A stretch of DNA of 64,000 bases. It comes from Argyresthia goedartella. Its lineage: Eukaryota; Arthropoda; Insecta; Lepidoptera; Argyresthiidae. The stretch covers positions 1 through 64,000 of the forward strand of contig OX463829.1 of the NCBI GenBank assembly GCA_949825045.1. The letters are read 5' to 3'. Shown piece by piece: positions 23,340 to 33,735 of the stretch. Under the pieces are notes generated by a model. That model ran no database searches. It was not told the DNA's origin and saw only the letters and a program-made list of their open reading frames with translations. A program made the position numbers and the translations under genes. Numbering within the stretch: the first letter of the stretch is position 1; every line of letters starts with the position of its first letter.

Positions 23340-23482
23340 CCTAGCCTAGCCTAGCCTGGCCTAACCTAACCTAACCTAACCTAACCTAACCTAACCTAAC
23401 CTAACCTAACCTAACCTAACCTAACCTAACCTAACCTAACCTAACCTAACCTAACCTAACTCAACCTAACCTAACCTAGACA
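23340..23482. repeat. Innermost telomere-type array (CCTAG then CCTAA)
   Basis: It starts with three CCTAG units and a CCTGG, then continues as CCTAA with one CTCAA interruption near 23,460. It is the last array longer than two units before unique sequence. Confidence 0.95.
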
Positions 23483-25118
23483 GCAGTTAGAAGAAAGAGG
23501 CATCTATTTCCAAGCATTCGCCGATGATATCGTCTTGGTGTTCGACGGGAATACAGCGCTTGAGATTGAGAGGCAGGCAAATCTCACTCTTGAGCATGTT
23601 CGAGCGTGGGGTGTCAGAAACCGTATGAAGTTTGCACCGCACAAAACCTGTGCGATGGTGGTAACCAGAAGGTTAAAGTACGACACACTACGTTTGAGCA
23701 TGGGCGGGGTCGGGATCGGCCTGTCTCGAGAAATCAAACTACTTGGTCTCACCATTGATGATAAGCTCACTTTTAACAAACATGTAACCCTAACCTGCAA
23801 AAGAGCAATATCCATTTATAAACAATTGGCGAGAGCAGCTCGTGTCAGCTGGGGTTTACACCCGGAGGTGGTTAGGTTGATTTACACAGCAGCAGTCGAG
23901 CCTGTGCTGCTGTAAGCTGTGAGTGCGTGGGCGCCAACCGCTAATAAATTGGGTATCCGCAAGCAGTTGAGTGTGGTGCAGAGAGGATTTGCTCAAAAAA
24001 TGTGCAGAGCTTACCGCACTGTGTCCTTGGACTCAGCCCTGGTGTTGGCAGGAATACTCCCTCTCGATCTACGAATTCGTGAGGCAGCCTCGTTATACGA
24101 GGCTAAAAAGGGGATTCCCAAGCCGGCGCTGGGTGACGGGGGGGTGGAGCGGATGGCTCGCAAAATAGATTTCCCACACCCCGCCGAGCAAACGAGCCTC
24201 GAGTTCGGCATTTTGGCGGACGAGGAACAATATAAGGCAATCTCGAATTTCGAAATTTGCATATTCACCGATGGCAGCAAGATTGAGGGTAAAGTGGGTG
24301 CGGCGCTGTCCCTGTGGAGAGGCGAAACAGAGATCCGATTCTTGAAGCTTAAGTTATCGCCTTACTGCACTGTCTACCAGGCAGAACTCCTGGCGCTCTG
24401 TCAAGCGGTTAGAGAAGTGCTCAAGCACCCGTCGTGCACCACAGTGGGTATCTGCAGCGACTCGATGACGGCTCTCCAAACGGCAACAAACGTCGGTTCT
24501 GCTCATCCCCTAGCAGTTGAAATTAGAGAAAAATTGACACTTTGTAGACGCCAGAACAAGTGTGTTTCTCTGTTCTGGATCAAAGCCCATGCAGGACTGG
24601 AAGGAAATGAGAGAGCCGATCAGCTCGCAAAAGATGCTGCTCTCAGGTCAAAAACCCGGCCACAATATGACCTATGTCCTGTTTCATTCGTCAAGCGTAT
24701 GAACAGACTAGAAACAATTGCCGAATGGAACAGGAGATATAAAGGCGGGAAAACGGCTGCAAATACCAAGCTGTTTTTCCCTGATGCATCAGCGGCGTAC
24801 AAAACAGCACGAAATATTGTACAATCATACATCACAACACAACTTTTCACAGGACATGGTGGGTTTTCCGAATACCTACACCGTTTCAAGCGTAAGGATA
24901 GCCTATCGTGCGCCTGCGACCCAGCCGTGAGCGAAACAGTCCCCCACATCATAGCCGAATGCCCAATATTTGCCAAAGAAAGGTTTGAGGTAGAGCAAGA
25001 GATAAATGAAAAAATCGAGAGTGGAAATTTCGCGAAAATAATAAGTGGCACGCATAAAGATTCATTTTTAGAGTACTGTAAGAAGATAGTTATAAACGTA
25101 AATAAAAGAAATAAGTAG
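23483..25118 (+). pseudogene. ORF2 fragment of copy 4 with nonsense codon
   Basis: It encodes FADDIVMV at the RT active site and continues to the RNase H and the C-terminal CxC...H...C motif. Codon TAT (Tyr in copies 1 and 2) is TAA at 23,913-23,915, in the LLYAASAW motif. This splits the frame into two open segments. All RNase H acidic motifs (FTDGSK, YQAELL, CSDSM, NERADQ) are kept in the second segment. Confidence 0.88.
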
Positions 25119-25291
25119 AATTAAGGAAACCATGATATTATCATATTTTGATGATATGAGAAAATATCATAGAGATAAATATAAAGACAAAGTGTGAAAG
25201 GTAGGTTATTATAAGTGCTCAAATAGGTCGTACAAAATAGTTTAATTTATGGAAAAAAAAAGGAAAAGGAAAAAAAAAAAAAAAAAAAAAA

Positions 25292-25324
<33 letters not shown>

Positions 25325-25509
25325 ATAATAATATTGTGTTTACATATATAAAAAGAAAAAGAACAAAAAAGTATCTCCTAGATTAGTTAGTTATAGTAGT
25401 TTTGTTATAGTTAGATAAATAATGATAAGATATAATAACATAAACGTAATAAAAAAGGCCTTGTCTAAGATAAGGGTAAAATGTAAAGGGTGTGCATCAG
25501 GGTTTTTTA

Positions 25510-25551
25510 GTCGGTAAGAGTCCGACACTGTCTGGGTCTCCCCTCCCAGAC
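25510..25551 (+). promoter_or_regulatory. Two-hairpin 3'-UTR module, TRAS-like copy 4
   Basis: GTCGG (25,510-25,514) pairs with CCGAC (25,522-25,526). GTCTGGG (25,530-25,536) pairs with CCCAGAC (25,545-25,551). It is identical to copies 1 and 2 although the coding part of this copy has drifted. Confidence 0.75.
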
Positions 25552-25602
25552 GTCCATGAGGATTTTTCCCAGGTGCAACCCTACTATAAAAAAAAAAAAA
25601 AC

Positions 25603-25890
25603 CTAACCCTGAAGGCTAGACTCATGAGTACGGTAGCACTGATCGAGGGAGTCTAACAGATTTCTGAACTTGTCTCTTTCTGCGCTGACATCGATCAAAT
25701 CATTGTGCAGCTAGGCCAATTGACTTTTAAGAGTTTGGTTTGAGTTCAGGATTTTCTCAATCTCCAGCTCGCTATCAGCTCTCTCTTGGTCATATTTAGC
25801 ATTGAGTTCTCTGGATGCTAATAGATCTTGAAGAGCATTGTGCAGCTGCAGCGTGATTTCAGCTCTCCGTGTGGTTATTTTCGACTCCAT
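25603..25890 (-). pseudogene. Short coiled-coil ORF abutting the telomere, one internal stop
   Basis: The minus-strand frame starts at an ATG (25,888-25,890) and runs 96 codons with a single internal TAG at 25,711-25,713. The product is highly charged with heptad-like leucines (ITLQLHNALQDLL, ELEIEKILNSNQTLKSQL, ERDKFRNLLDSL), so it is probably a coiled coil. The last codons, GGT TAG, come from the telomere unit itself, so the original reading frame is cut off there. I do not recognise the family. It may be the 5' end of a host gene or of a repeat, truncated when telomeric sequence joined. Codons on both sides of the TAG keep the same character, which argues for one ancestral frame. Confidence 0.5.
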
Positions 25891-27402
25891 GCTGGAACGT
25901 AGAAATGGTATGCAACAGTTTTTTTATATCAAATTGTATTTTTTTGTTTTTTTAAGAAAATTTGTAAGCTGAGAGTATGGTTACCCTACTGCCTATTAGC
26001 CAGCTTGTATTGGTGAATTTAATGACAAGTGTAAAATAATATAAATAAGTTGATGGAATGTGATGGGAATTGCAACAATACTACTATTAACAATAACACT
26101 ATATTAGTAACAATACTACTATTTAGTAGGTAATCTAATATTTGAAAGGACTTATTGTCTGAGGTATTTCTATAGAAAAGAAGTAAATGTTCCTAAATTT
26201 ATATGACAGATCTTTTAAATAAATTAAGACACAAATGTATAGGTGCAACGCAATGCCTTCTCTGTATAAACTCCAGTATAAACACAAGCAAGACACTGAG
26301 TTCCCAGCTTACTATGTAAGTACTGGCCTAATGTATACTAACAATTTACCTAAATTTATACTACAGAACATTTACATAAACAATAGCAGTCTTACCTACA
26401 AAAAATATCTAATTTATGTTTGTGCATCTGTTTGAGCAAAATCCTCTTTAAACCTTAATGAGCGTTTTATGTTTTTGTGATTTATAAAAGTACAGCAAGT
26501 CAGTTTCAAACTAAAACTGTTGTAAATTATTTTATTCCTTTAGGGTCTGTGCATGTCCACTGAAGGATGAGAATCCATAACCGTAAACTTAATTAAAAAA
26601 GAAAATAAATGGTATAGTGATGTGTCAAAATTTACTATGCTCAAACAAAAAAATAATATAAAACAACCAACATAAATTCTCAGATAAACGCAACTCTTTG
26701 CTTGGATTCACAACTGACTGATGTTTGTTTTTTTTACCTTTGGTGTACAACAAAGAGAATATAATGTGATATTGCCTAAGGTTTTTATTGAAGCTAACAT
26801 ACAGATTTTATTTTATAAATCACAATTTTATGATAATGGGTTGTAAGACTGTTTCAGCTTCATATTATGAGTGTTTTAGAGGAATTGAATCTGTATAAAT
26901 GACACTGTAAACCTATACTGAAGTACAATTTGTTATTTATTAGAAGAAAATAGATTCTGGACTTGTTTTACTATTTGAGCGGCTACCATCCAGTTATGTT
27001 CCGGAGACCTGTCTAATCACACCAACAATTCCTGGGTGGGAAAAAGGGGAAAGGACCTTGGCCTTTGAGTGGGATGTTATGGGCTCGTTCTACTGATAAT
27101 AATTATGCTAAATTGTATGAAATTGTCAACTAGTCAGAAAACTGTTTCTAATGTGGTATTCAAATTATTTTTTCAACTAGAATGCGAGTCTCAGTTCAAT
27201 TATTGCTAGAAACTGTACTACTGGTAGGTAATTATATGGTAGTGTTAGTCTGTTAGTTAGATAAAACAAAGAACTCAGCTGGATATGTAGTATTCCGTTC
27301 CGGCATTCAAATTCATCGGCAGTTGACAGTTAGAGTGGCTTCAGTGGCAGGAGCAATCTTCTGGTTGTAGTGTGCAGCTCAAAACATTATTCACAGTTTT
27401 AA
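25891..27402. other. AT-rich stretch with no gene recognised
   Basis: No convincing coding sequence on either strand. Around 27,055-27,105, GGCCTTTGAGTGGGATGTTA resembles the 3' terminus of lepidopteran RTE-type elements (GCCTTTGCCCAGCAGTGGGA), so an old RTE tail is possible. Confidence 0.4.
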
Positions 27403-28699
27403 CTATTCTAACAAGTAATTACACTTATATTTAGTAAGTATTATAACACTAATTAGTTTTTTTTTTTTTATCATTGGTGGAGCATCAGGACGGCATAACA
27501 ATATTGCACTTATCGTGGAAATCAGCTCCATGAAACGTTCCAACATATATAACGTTGAGTTCCAAAATGTACGAACGTCAAGGATAACTTTCTTTGTCTG
27601 GCCTTCCTTCAAACCAACATCCCTTTGTTTTTTACGCAATTCATCGCTGGCATTGACGCTGCGTTTAATGAATTTTACTATTTCGCGTACTTTACCTATG
27701 ATCATGGAAGCTGTTTCAGATCTAAGCAATGGATTATCATGGCCAAATTTACTGTGTGAGCGAAGCATGGTACAATTTTCTTTTCGCCAAACATCTCTCT
27801 ATTAACTTTCATGATCGTGCTGTCGTTGTCGGTTACTATAGCCGTTACTTTATCTATAGTAATACACCATTCGCTAAAGATCTCTTCTAGCCTTCTTTGA
27901 ACATACTCTGTCGTATGTCTTTCGAATAATTCAAAAACTCCTAAAGTTCCACTAGTAAGATTCATTTTTCTAAAAAGTGAATCGTGACTCCGACAAAAGA
28001 CTTATTCTGCATAGTTTCGGTCCAAATATCATAGGTAAGACAATAATATTCTGCCGCTTTTATGTAATTCTTAAAAGCATCTGACATCACTTCATATTTA
28101 TCATCAGTACGTTTTTTGAACGTTTCTCTGCAAGGAACTTTGTATAAAGGCACAACTTCTTTCATCAGCTGAGTAAATCCCTTCCCTTCCACAAGTGCAA
28201 ACGGTTTATGATCCATAATAATGAAATTCATAATTGCTTCAGTATTTTTTTTGTTTCTTGTACCTTCAGTACTTGTGATACTCTTAATTTTACTAAACAA
28301 TTCACCGAAATTTTGCTGCTGTTTACATTTTTGTTTATCTTCAGTATTCGTGGTAGATATCGTAACTTTAGAACTGTAACCAGAAGTACTGGCCCCTTTA
28401 TTAATGGAATCAACATCCGATACCTTTGCAGTACTTTCAGTAATATCCTCTTGATGGGTTTCCACTGTGGTTGAGGATATCACATTCGGTTTAGTTTTTT
28501 TGCTTACAGGTTCTGCTACCTCTGCTTCTATTACGTCCGAGTGTTTTTTTTCTATGTGGCACCGGAGATTGCTAGTTACCTGAAGATTACCTGAAGTTTT
28601 CAGACATTTGTTGCAAAATTTGCACGTTGCCTCTTTATCGTCATTATCGTTTCTTTTGAAGTAATTCCAGATAGCACTCTTCTTTTTAGTTTTCGGCAT
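27403..28699 (-). pseudogene. hAT transposase pseudogene 1 (BED finger, truncated C-terminus)
   Basis: Starts at the ATG at 28,697-28,699 with a BED-type zinc finger (WNYFKRNDND, then C-x2-C in CKFCNKC and H-x4-H in CHIEKKH). A transposase core follows, with TYDIWTETMQNKSFVGVT, then in other frames DKVTAIVTDNDSTIMKV, CFAHTVNLAM and RTFWNSTLYMLERF. The frame changes at about 27,965 and 27,768, so at least two indels are present. The C-terminal hATC dimerisation segment (ATSVPSERxFS in its relatives) is missing, and the homology ends near a T-run at about 27,460. Expected role is cut-and-paste transposition; this copy is dead. Confidence 0.85.
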
Positions 28700-29253
28700 T
28701 TTACCTAAAAAAAAATCTAATTGTTTTTTTATGCTACAACTATAAATTGAATATACTCAAAAATAAAGTATGTCTATCGCACTTTTGATTATAATTTATA
28801 CTGTAATATCGCCGATAGTTATACGATAGTTATCGATTGTCCATTTCCCATCATTGTCTCGTTCGTCATCGATTGTCTATTTTTGCAAATTGCGAAACGA
28901 AATCACGATTGCTAAATACTTTATACTTGTTGTATATTTACGAGAAAACAACTAATTAAATGGAAAAAACTACACTACACCTAACTTTTGAGTTGCATAT
29001 TTCAAATAGTTGTGCAAAATTCAACAATCACAAGAACAAAACCTACATTTCCTTCAAAGTTCAATAAATAGCATTCTCAAACAGCGACTATAAAACAAAA
29101 CACTTACGTAAAATCAGATGACGTGTTTCTTTATGTTTTAGAAAGCGAATTTACAATTTCTTTTCACAAACCGAGACGAGACGATGAATGAAAGAAAGTA
29201 CTGCGCTTGCTTCGCAAACACACACCACAGCCGCAGAACAGACCTAGATAGAA
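28700..29253. other. AT-rich flank rich in ATCGAT/TATCG motifs, no gene
   Basis: No coding sequence recognised. There are several TATCGATT/CGATTGTC motifs between 28,800 and 28,880, of the kind found near the ends of the hAT elements in this window. It is probably the 5' non-coding part of hAT pseudogene 1. Confidence 0.35.
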
Positions 29254-29814
29254 CCATAGAGTAAAGATGCGCGATTGTGAATAACAATCGATAAACTTAT
29301 CGATTGTAGCAGTTATTCACATTATTCGAATAACCTTATATCAATCGAATTAGAACAATCGATAATCGAGCGTCGTTTCATTCCTTCTGATTCGAATTTC
29401 ATTTTTACTCGATTATTCTTATCGTCATGTAAAAGTAAACTCTATTTACTGATATAAACTGTCCACTTTTGTATGACAAGTTAAATCAGTAAACCATCAA
29501 ACTTTACAAATATTACTAGTTTATATTCGAATGTCCCTATTATTGCGCCCCAATAAGAAACTATTTTGATTGAAAGCTAGTATATATCTTGTACTTGTAA
29601 GAGTGCAAAGAAAGATATTTAAATGACATTAGTGTAAGCGAAAAAGAAACATAAACAAACAACATGGCGTTAACTTCTTCCGTACCCGCCATTTTGTAAG
29701 TACCGACGACGTAGCTAAGATGCGACGTGCTACGTGCATAAGCAGGTAACGTTAAATTTCAATATCAAATAAAAACGAATTTGTTTATTGAAAGTGAAAT
29801 TAAGTACCTAAGCT

Positions 29815-32372
29815 TTAAATACGAAGTGACAAAAAGGATTTTTCTTTCAGCGTATACAGACCACCAGATTCATCCTTTGATTTATTCGAAAAGAAAATGT
29901 GAAGTGTTGATTAAAATCAGCGATAAAAACAATTTTTTTATAATTTGTGGTGATTTTAATGTTAATCTGTTAGAGGATAATAATATTTGTACTAGATTAA
30001 AATCTTTATTTTTATGTCACAACATGAACTATCTGTTTTTGGAGCCTACTGGAATTACTGCAACATCTGCTACCTGCATTGACAATATATTTACTAACAT
30101 TACGCCCATTTTCAAATCGGTCATCAATAAATTAACCTCTGATCACTCTGGTCAGATAGGTATATTCAATATTAAAATAAAAAAGGACCAAAAAGAGGAT
30201 ATTACATGTGTGCCCGTTAGTGACACTCGGCTTGAACACTACAGGAATTATATTTTAGATAAACTATGGGAAATACCATACAGTGACGATCCAAATTTGT
30301 TGTACAACTCAGTATTTAACCTTGTCAAAAATGAATATGATACGGTATTTAAATCAAAAACTATAAAAGTTAATAACAAAGCTTTGTTTAGTGATTGGGC
30401 GACAGTTGGAATTCATAGGAGCAGACGAAGATTATATGAACTCTATGAAGAGAAATCATATAACAAAAATACGGCCTTTCTAGATTATGTTCGTAGTTAT
30501 TCAAAAATGTTTAAACGCGTTTGTGCCGTAGCTAAATCTAATTTCATTAAAAACAAAATTGAATCTAGTAGCAATGTAATGAAAACGACTTGGCAAATTA
30601 TAAACAGAGAGACTGGAAAGGCCAAAGCTACACATAATAACTTCAAGCTTAAGATAGATAATCAATTGCTAAGTACAGACCTAGAAGTAGCAAAAGCTTT
30701 CGAAAATTTCTTTACGGACATTCCAGTTTCAACAACCAAGTCTTTAAATTCATCTCCCGCTGCTGCTGAATCTATACTTAAACAAAACTTTGAGGAATGT
30801 AAAACAGATTTTAAATTTAGGCACGTAAATAATGAAGACATTGTAAAAGCGTTTAAATCCCTGGAAATGAAAAAGACAGCTGACGCCCATGGTCTATCAG
30901 TAAAAATTATTAGTTCCATTGTAGATTGTATTGAACCTCACCTTTGTTGTATATTTAATCAATGTATAGATAGTGGTGTGTTTCCTGACTTGATGAAACT
31001 AAGTAAAGTTATACCTTTATTCAAAGCTGGTAGTACATCAGACCCCACCAATTTTAGACCCATATCGATACTACCAACGCTTAGCAAAATATTTGAAAAA
31101 CTCATACTTAATCAATTGCAAAGTCATTTTTATCTCAATAATTTAATTCATATTGCTCAGTTTGGTTTCACAAAGGGTCGTTCAACAGCCGATGCTGGTG
31201 TTGAACTAATCGACAATATTTTTGATGCCTGGGAAGACGCAATGGATGCAATAGGTGTCTTCTGCGATCTATCCAAGGCTTTTGATTGCGTCCATCATGA
31301 CACTCTTGTCAGGAAGTTACGCCATTATGGTGTAAAAGATCAGGCATTTGGCCTTCTGGAGTCATATCTAACAGATAGGGTTCAGATGGTCGATGTTAAT
31401 GGGAAAAGATCACCTGGGTCTTCAATAAGTATGGGCGTACCGCAAGGTTCAATTCTTGGTCCTTTCTTGTTTTTAGTATATATTAATGATTTACCTTACC
31501 TTGTTAAAGCAAAACATGGGTTAGTATTGTTTGCCGATGATACTTCTTTGATATTTAAAGTTAAAAGACAGCAATCAAATTGTGACGAGGTAAACAATGC
31601 TATCTCTAGTATAGTGAACTGGTTTACTGTTAACAATTTATTACTTAATGAAAAGAAAACTAAATGTATTAAATTCGTGTTACCCAATGTGAACCCGGTA
31701 ACTACAGACATATTGATAAAAGGACAGAGATTGGACCTTGTGCAGTCGACTGTCTTTTTGGGCATTACTTAAGACGCCAAACAACAATGGGATCCTCATA
31801 TAAATAAATTGTCGAACAGACTGAGTTAGGCAGCGTTCGCAGTTAAAAAAAATTAGAGCTCTTACCGTCTTAGACACCGCTAGACTAGTCTACTTTAGTT
31901 ACTTTCATAGTCTAATGACCTATGGTATTTTATTGTGGGGTCACGCTGCGAATGCTAATAGTATATTTATTCTGCAGAAACGGGCTGTTCGTGCAATTTA
32001 TAGATTAGGGCCTAGAGTGTCACTGAGGGAAAAGTTTAAAGAAATCAATATTCTGACATTTGTGTCTCAATATATCTATGACAATCTTGTGTATGTAAAA
32101 AGAAATATGTAAAAAAAACTAATTTTCAGAAGTACAGTGATATACACAATTTTAATACTAGAAATAAAGACAAGTTGGTTGCTTATGTAAGCCGACTACA
32201 TAAAATTAGTAATTCTTTTAAAGGCAATTGTATACGCTATTACAATAAGGTCCCTACTGATATTAAAAACTTACCTTTAGACAAGTTTAAAATAATAATA
32301 AAACAGAAATTGTATAAAAAAGGTTACTACAGGATATCTGATTACTTAGAGGACAGATGTCCATGGGAATAG
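29815..32372 (+). pseudogene. ORF2 pseudogene: endonuclease, RT and C-terminal region
   Basis: The endonuclease start VYRPPDSS is encoded at about 29,850 in one frame. It shifts near 29,905 into the main frame, with IICGDFNVN and TSDHSG. RT motifs are FRPISILPTLSKIFEKL, QFGFTKGRSTADA, FCDLSKAFDCVHHDTL (catalytic Asp), MGVPQGSILGPFLFLVYIND and LFADDTSLIF. After FLGIT the frame hits a TAA at 31,770-31,772, then several more stops to about 31,910. Coding character resumes in LMTYGILLWGHAANA and later CIRYYNKVPTDIKNLP, ending at 32,370. The pattern of substitutions and frameshifts shows an old inactive copy. The best fit is the Jockey group; there is no RNase H. Confidence 0.85.
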
Positions 32373-32469
32373 ATTGTTTGAGTAACAGGCTGTTTCGATA
32401 TATAATTAGCATTCATTTTGTAATTTGACAATATTTTATTTAAAAAAGGAAACGCAAAAGATGCTACGA

Positions 32470-32503
32470 CTGTGGAGTTTCTTCGGTGAGCTCTTCTCCA
32501 CAG
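32470..32503 (+). promoter_or_regulatory. 3'-UTR hairpin of the non-LTR element
   Basis: CTGTGGAG (32,470-32,477) and CTCCACAG (32,496-32,503) form a perfect 8-bp stem around an 18-nt loop. The same position in a related element fragment at 42.6 kb holds a 9-bp stem with different length. A role in recognition by the reverse transcriptase is inferred. Confidence 0.6.
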
Positions 32504-32620
32504 ATTCCGCCATTGGGTTAGTGAACTCACCCAAAAAAATGTAATGACGGATCTAAGTGATGTAACAACATCCTATGGAAATAAATGATTTTTGATTTTG
32601 ATTTTTGATTTTGATTTTCA

Positions 32621-33475
32621 GTCTCAAATTCTCAATTAACTAAGGTTACATATATTTTTATGACAGTAAAAAATAATACAAGTAAATATATCTTCTATTA
32701 TGTTCCTAATAATGTGTTTTTGCTGGAATTAAAATATAATTATACATACAATGTTTGCAGAAATTTGTTTTTAACATGCTTATATTATGAGAAATAAGAT
32801 CGACAATTTGTATCAATATTTTATATAAGTAATAAAAAATGTCTCTTATGTTACAATAAAACAAGATAAGAAAACATACAAAGCAACAAAATTTCAATGA
32901 GCGGTAGGTTTAAGGAAAGAAAATAAACACAAAAAATACAAATCAACAACATTTCAGTTTGCGTTCAGTTAAAGGTTTTTTTTAAATATATTTTTAAAAG
33001 GTAATACATCTGGCAAGGTTTATTATAAATTAGAGCGATGTAATATTTAATAAAGGCAGACACATACTGTATAAAATAAAAATTTATTAATTAAAGTAAA
33101 CATGCAACTAAAATAAAAACAATATGTATTCAACAATAAGCTTTTAACTATCCTTAGCTTTATTTAAGCATTTTAGCATAAATCTTGGATATCACACCAT
33201 AATGTATGTTTATCACATAATTCTGAGATATAACAATTAGGAATATCAATTAGCTAAAAGATTTTTTATTTATACTATAAATAAATAATGTAGCCCATTA
33301 TTGTCCCCACCAAATGTTTTCAATTTAGGGCTATATTAGGGCTCTGACCAGATTTACGACTACCATCACCGAGTAGCGATAGTGGCCGGGACCTACAGCT
33401 TAACATGTAATCCGAAACACGGAGGCGCCCGAAACAAATGCCTCATAGAAACAGAACCCATCCAGGATTGAAATT
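32621..33475. other. AT-rich stretch, no gene recognised
   Basis: No coding sequence seen. The part from about 33,340 to 33,475 (GTAATCCGAAACACGGAGGC and neighbours) is more GC-rich and looks like one of the repeats common in lepidopteran genomes. I cannot assign it. Confidence 0.35.
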
Positions 33476-33619
33476 CGCGTACCGAATCGCATGGCAATAG
33501 CAATAGCGAGGGCCCGAAATGTATTTTTTGTGCGGCGCGTCTCTGCGCTGTTGAAAAGTCAAACCTGCATTTTGCACCCTCCCTATTACTATTGCTATTG
33601 CCATGCGATTCTGTACGCG
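33476..33619. repeat. Foldback / MITE-like inverted repeat
   Basis: The left arm 33,476-33,512 (CGCGTACCGAATCGCATGGC and following) is the inverse of the right arm 33,577-33,619, with a few differences including a TAATAG insertion in the right arm. The spacer is about 64 bp. It could fold as one long hairpin, or be a small non-autonomous DNA element. No target duplication was identified. Confidence 0.6.
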
Positions 33620-33735
33620 ACTCGGAGCCCAGAAACAGTACCCGTTTCAGTCAGATGATAGGCCACGGCCACGGACGCTTCTAATAAACAATAATAAAAT
33701 GTTACATAAATGTATTAGAAATATCATTGTTTATA

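Larger units (their letters stand above)
23483..25601 (+). mobile_element. TRAS-like telomeric non-LTR retrotransposon, copy 4 (5'-truncated)
   Basis: The same family as copies 1 and 2. It begins inside the RT domain just before the FADD box (shared sequence starts at GCAGTTAGAAG). The poly(A) ends at 25,601 and is followed by only CCTAACCCT before non-telomeric sequence. It carries more substitutions than copies 1 and 2 and a nonsense mutation. Confidence 0.9.
29800..32620 (+). mobile_element. Degenerate non-LTR retrotransposon (EN/RT, Jockey-like)
   Basis: A 5'-truncated element beginning inside the APE endonuclease domain, with a 3' UTR of about 250 bp and a TTTTGA-type microsatellite tail at 32,587-32,620. 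The 3' UTR holds a perfect 8-bp hairpin (32,470-32,503). It lies inside the 8.8 kb hAT element and so inserted later. I have not delimited its target duplication. Confidence 0.82.

Noticed and set aside
26235..26435. 66-codon plus-strand ORF as a small gene
   Set aside because: Low complexity, no known motif and no supporting context in AT-rich DNA.
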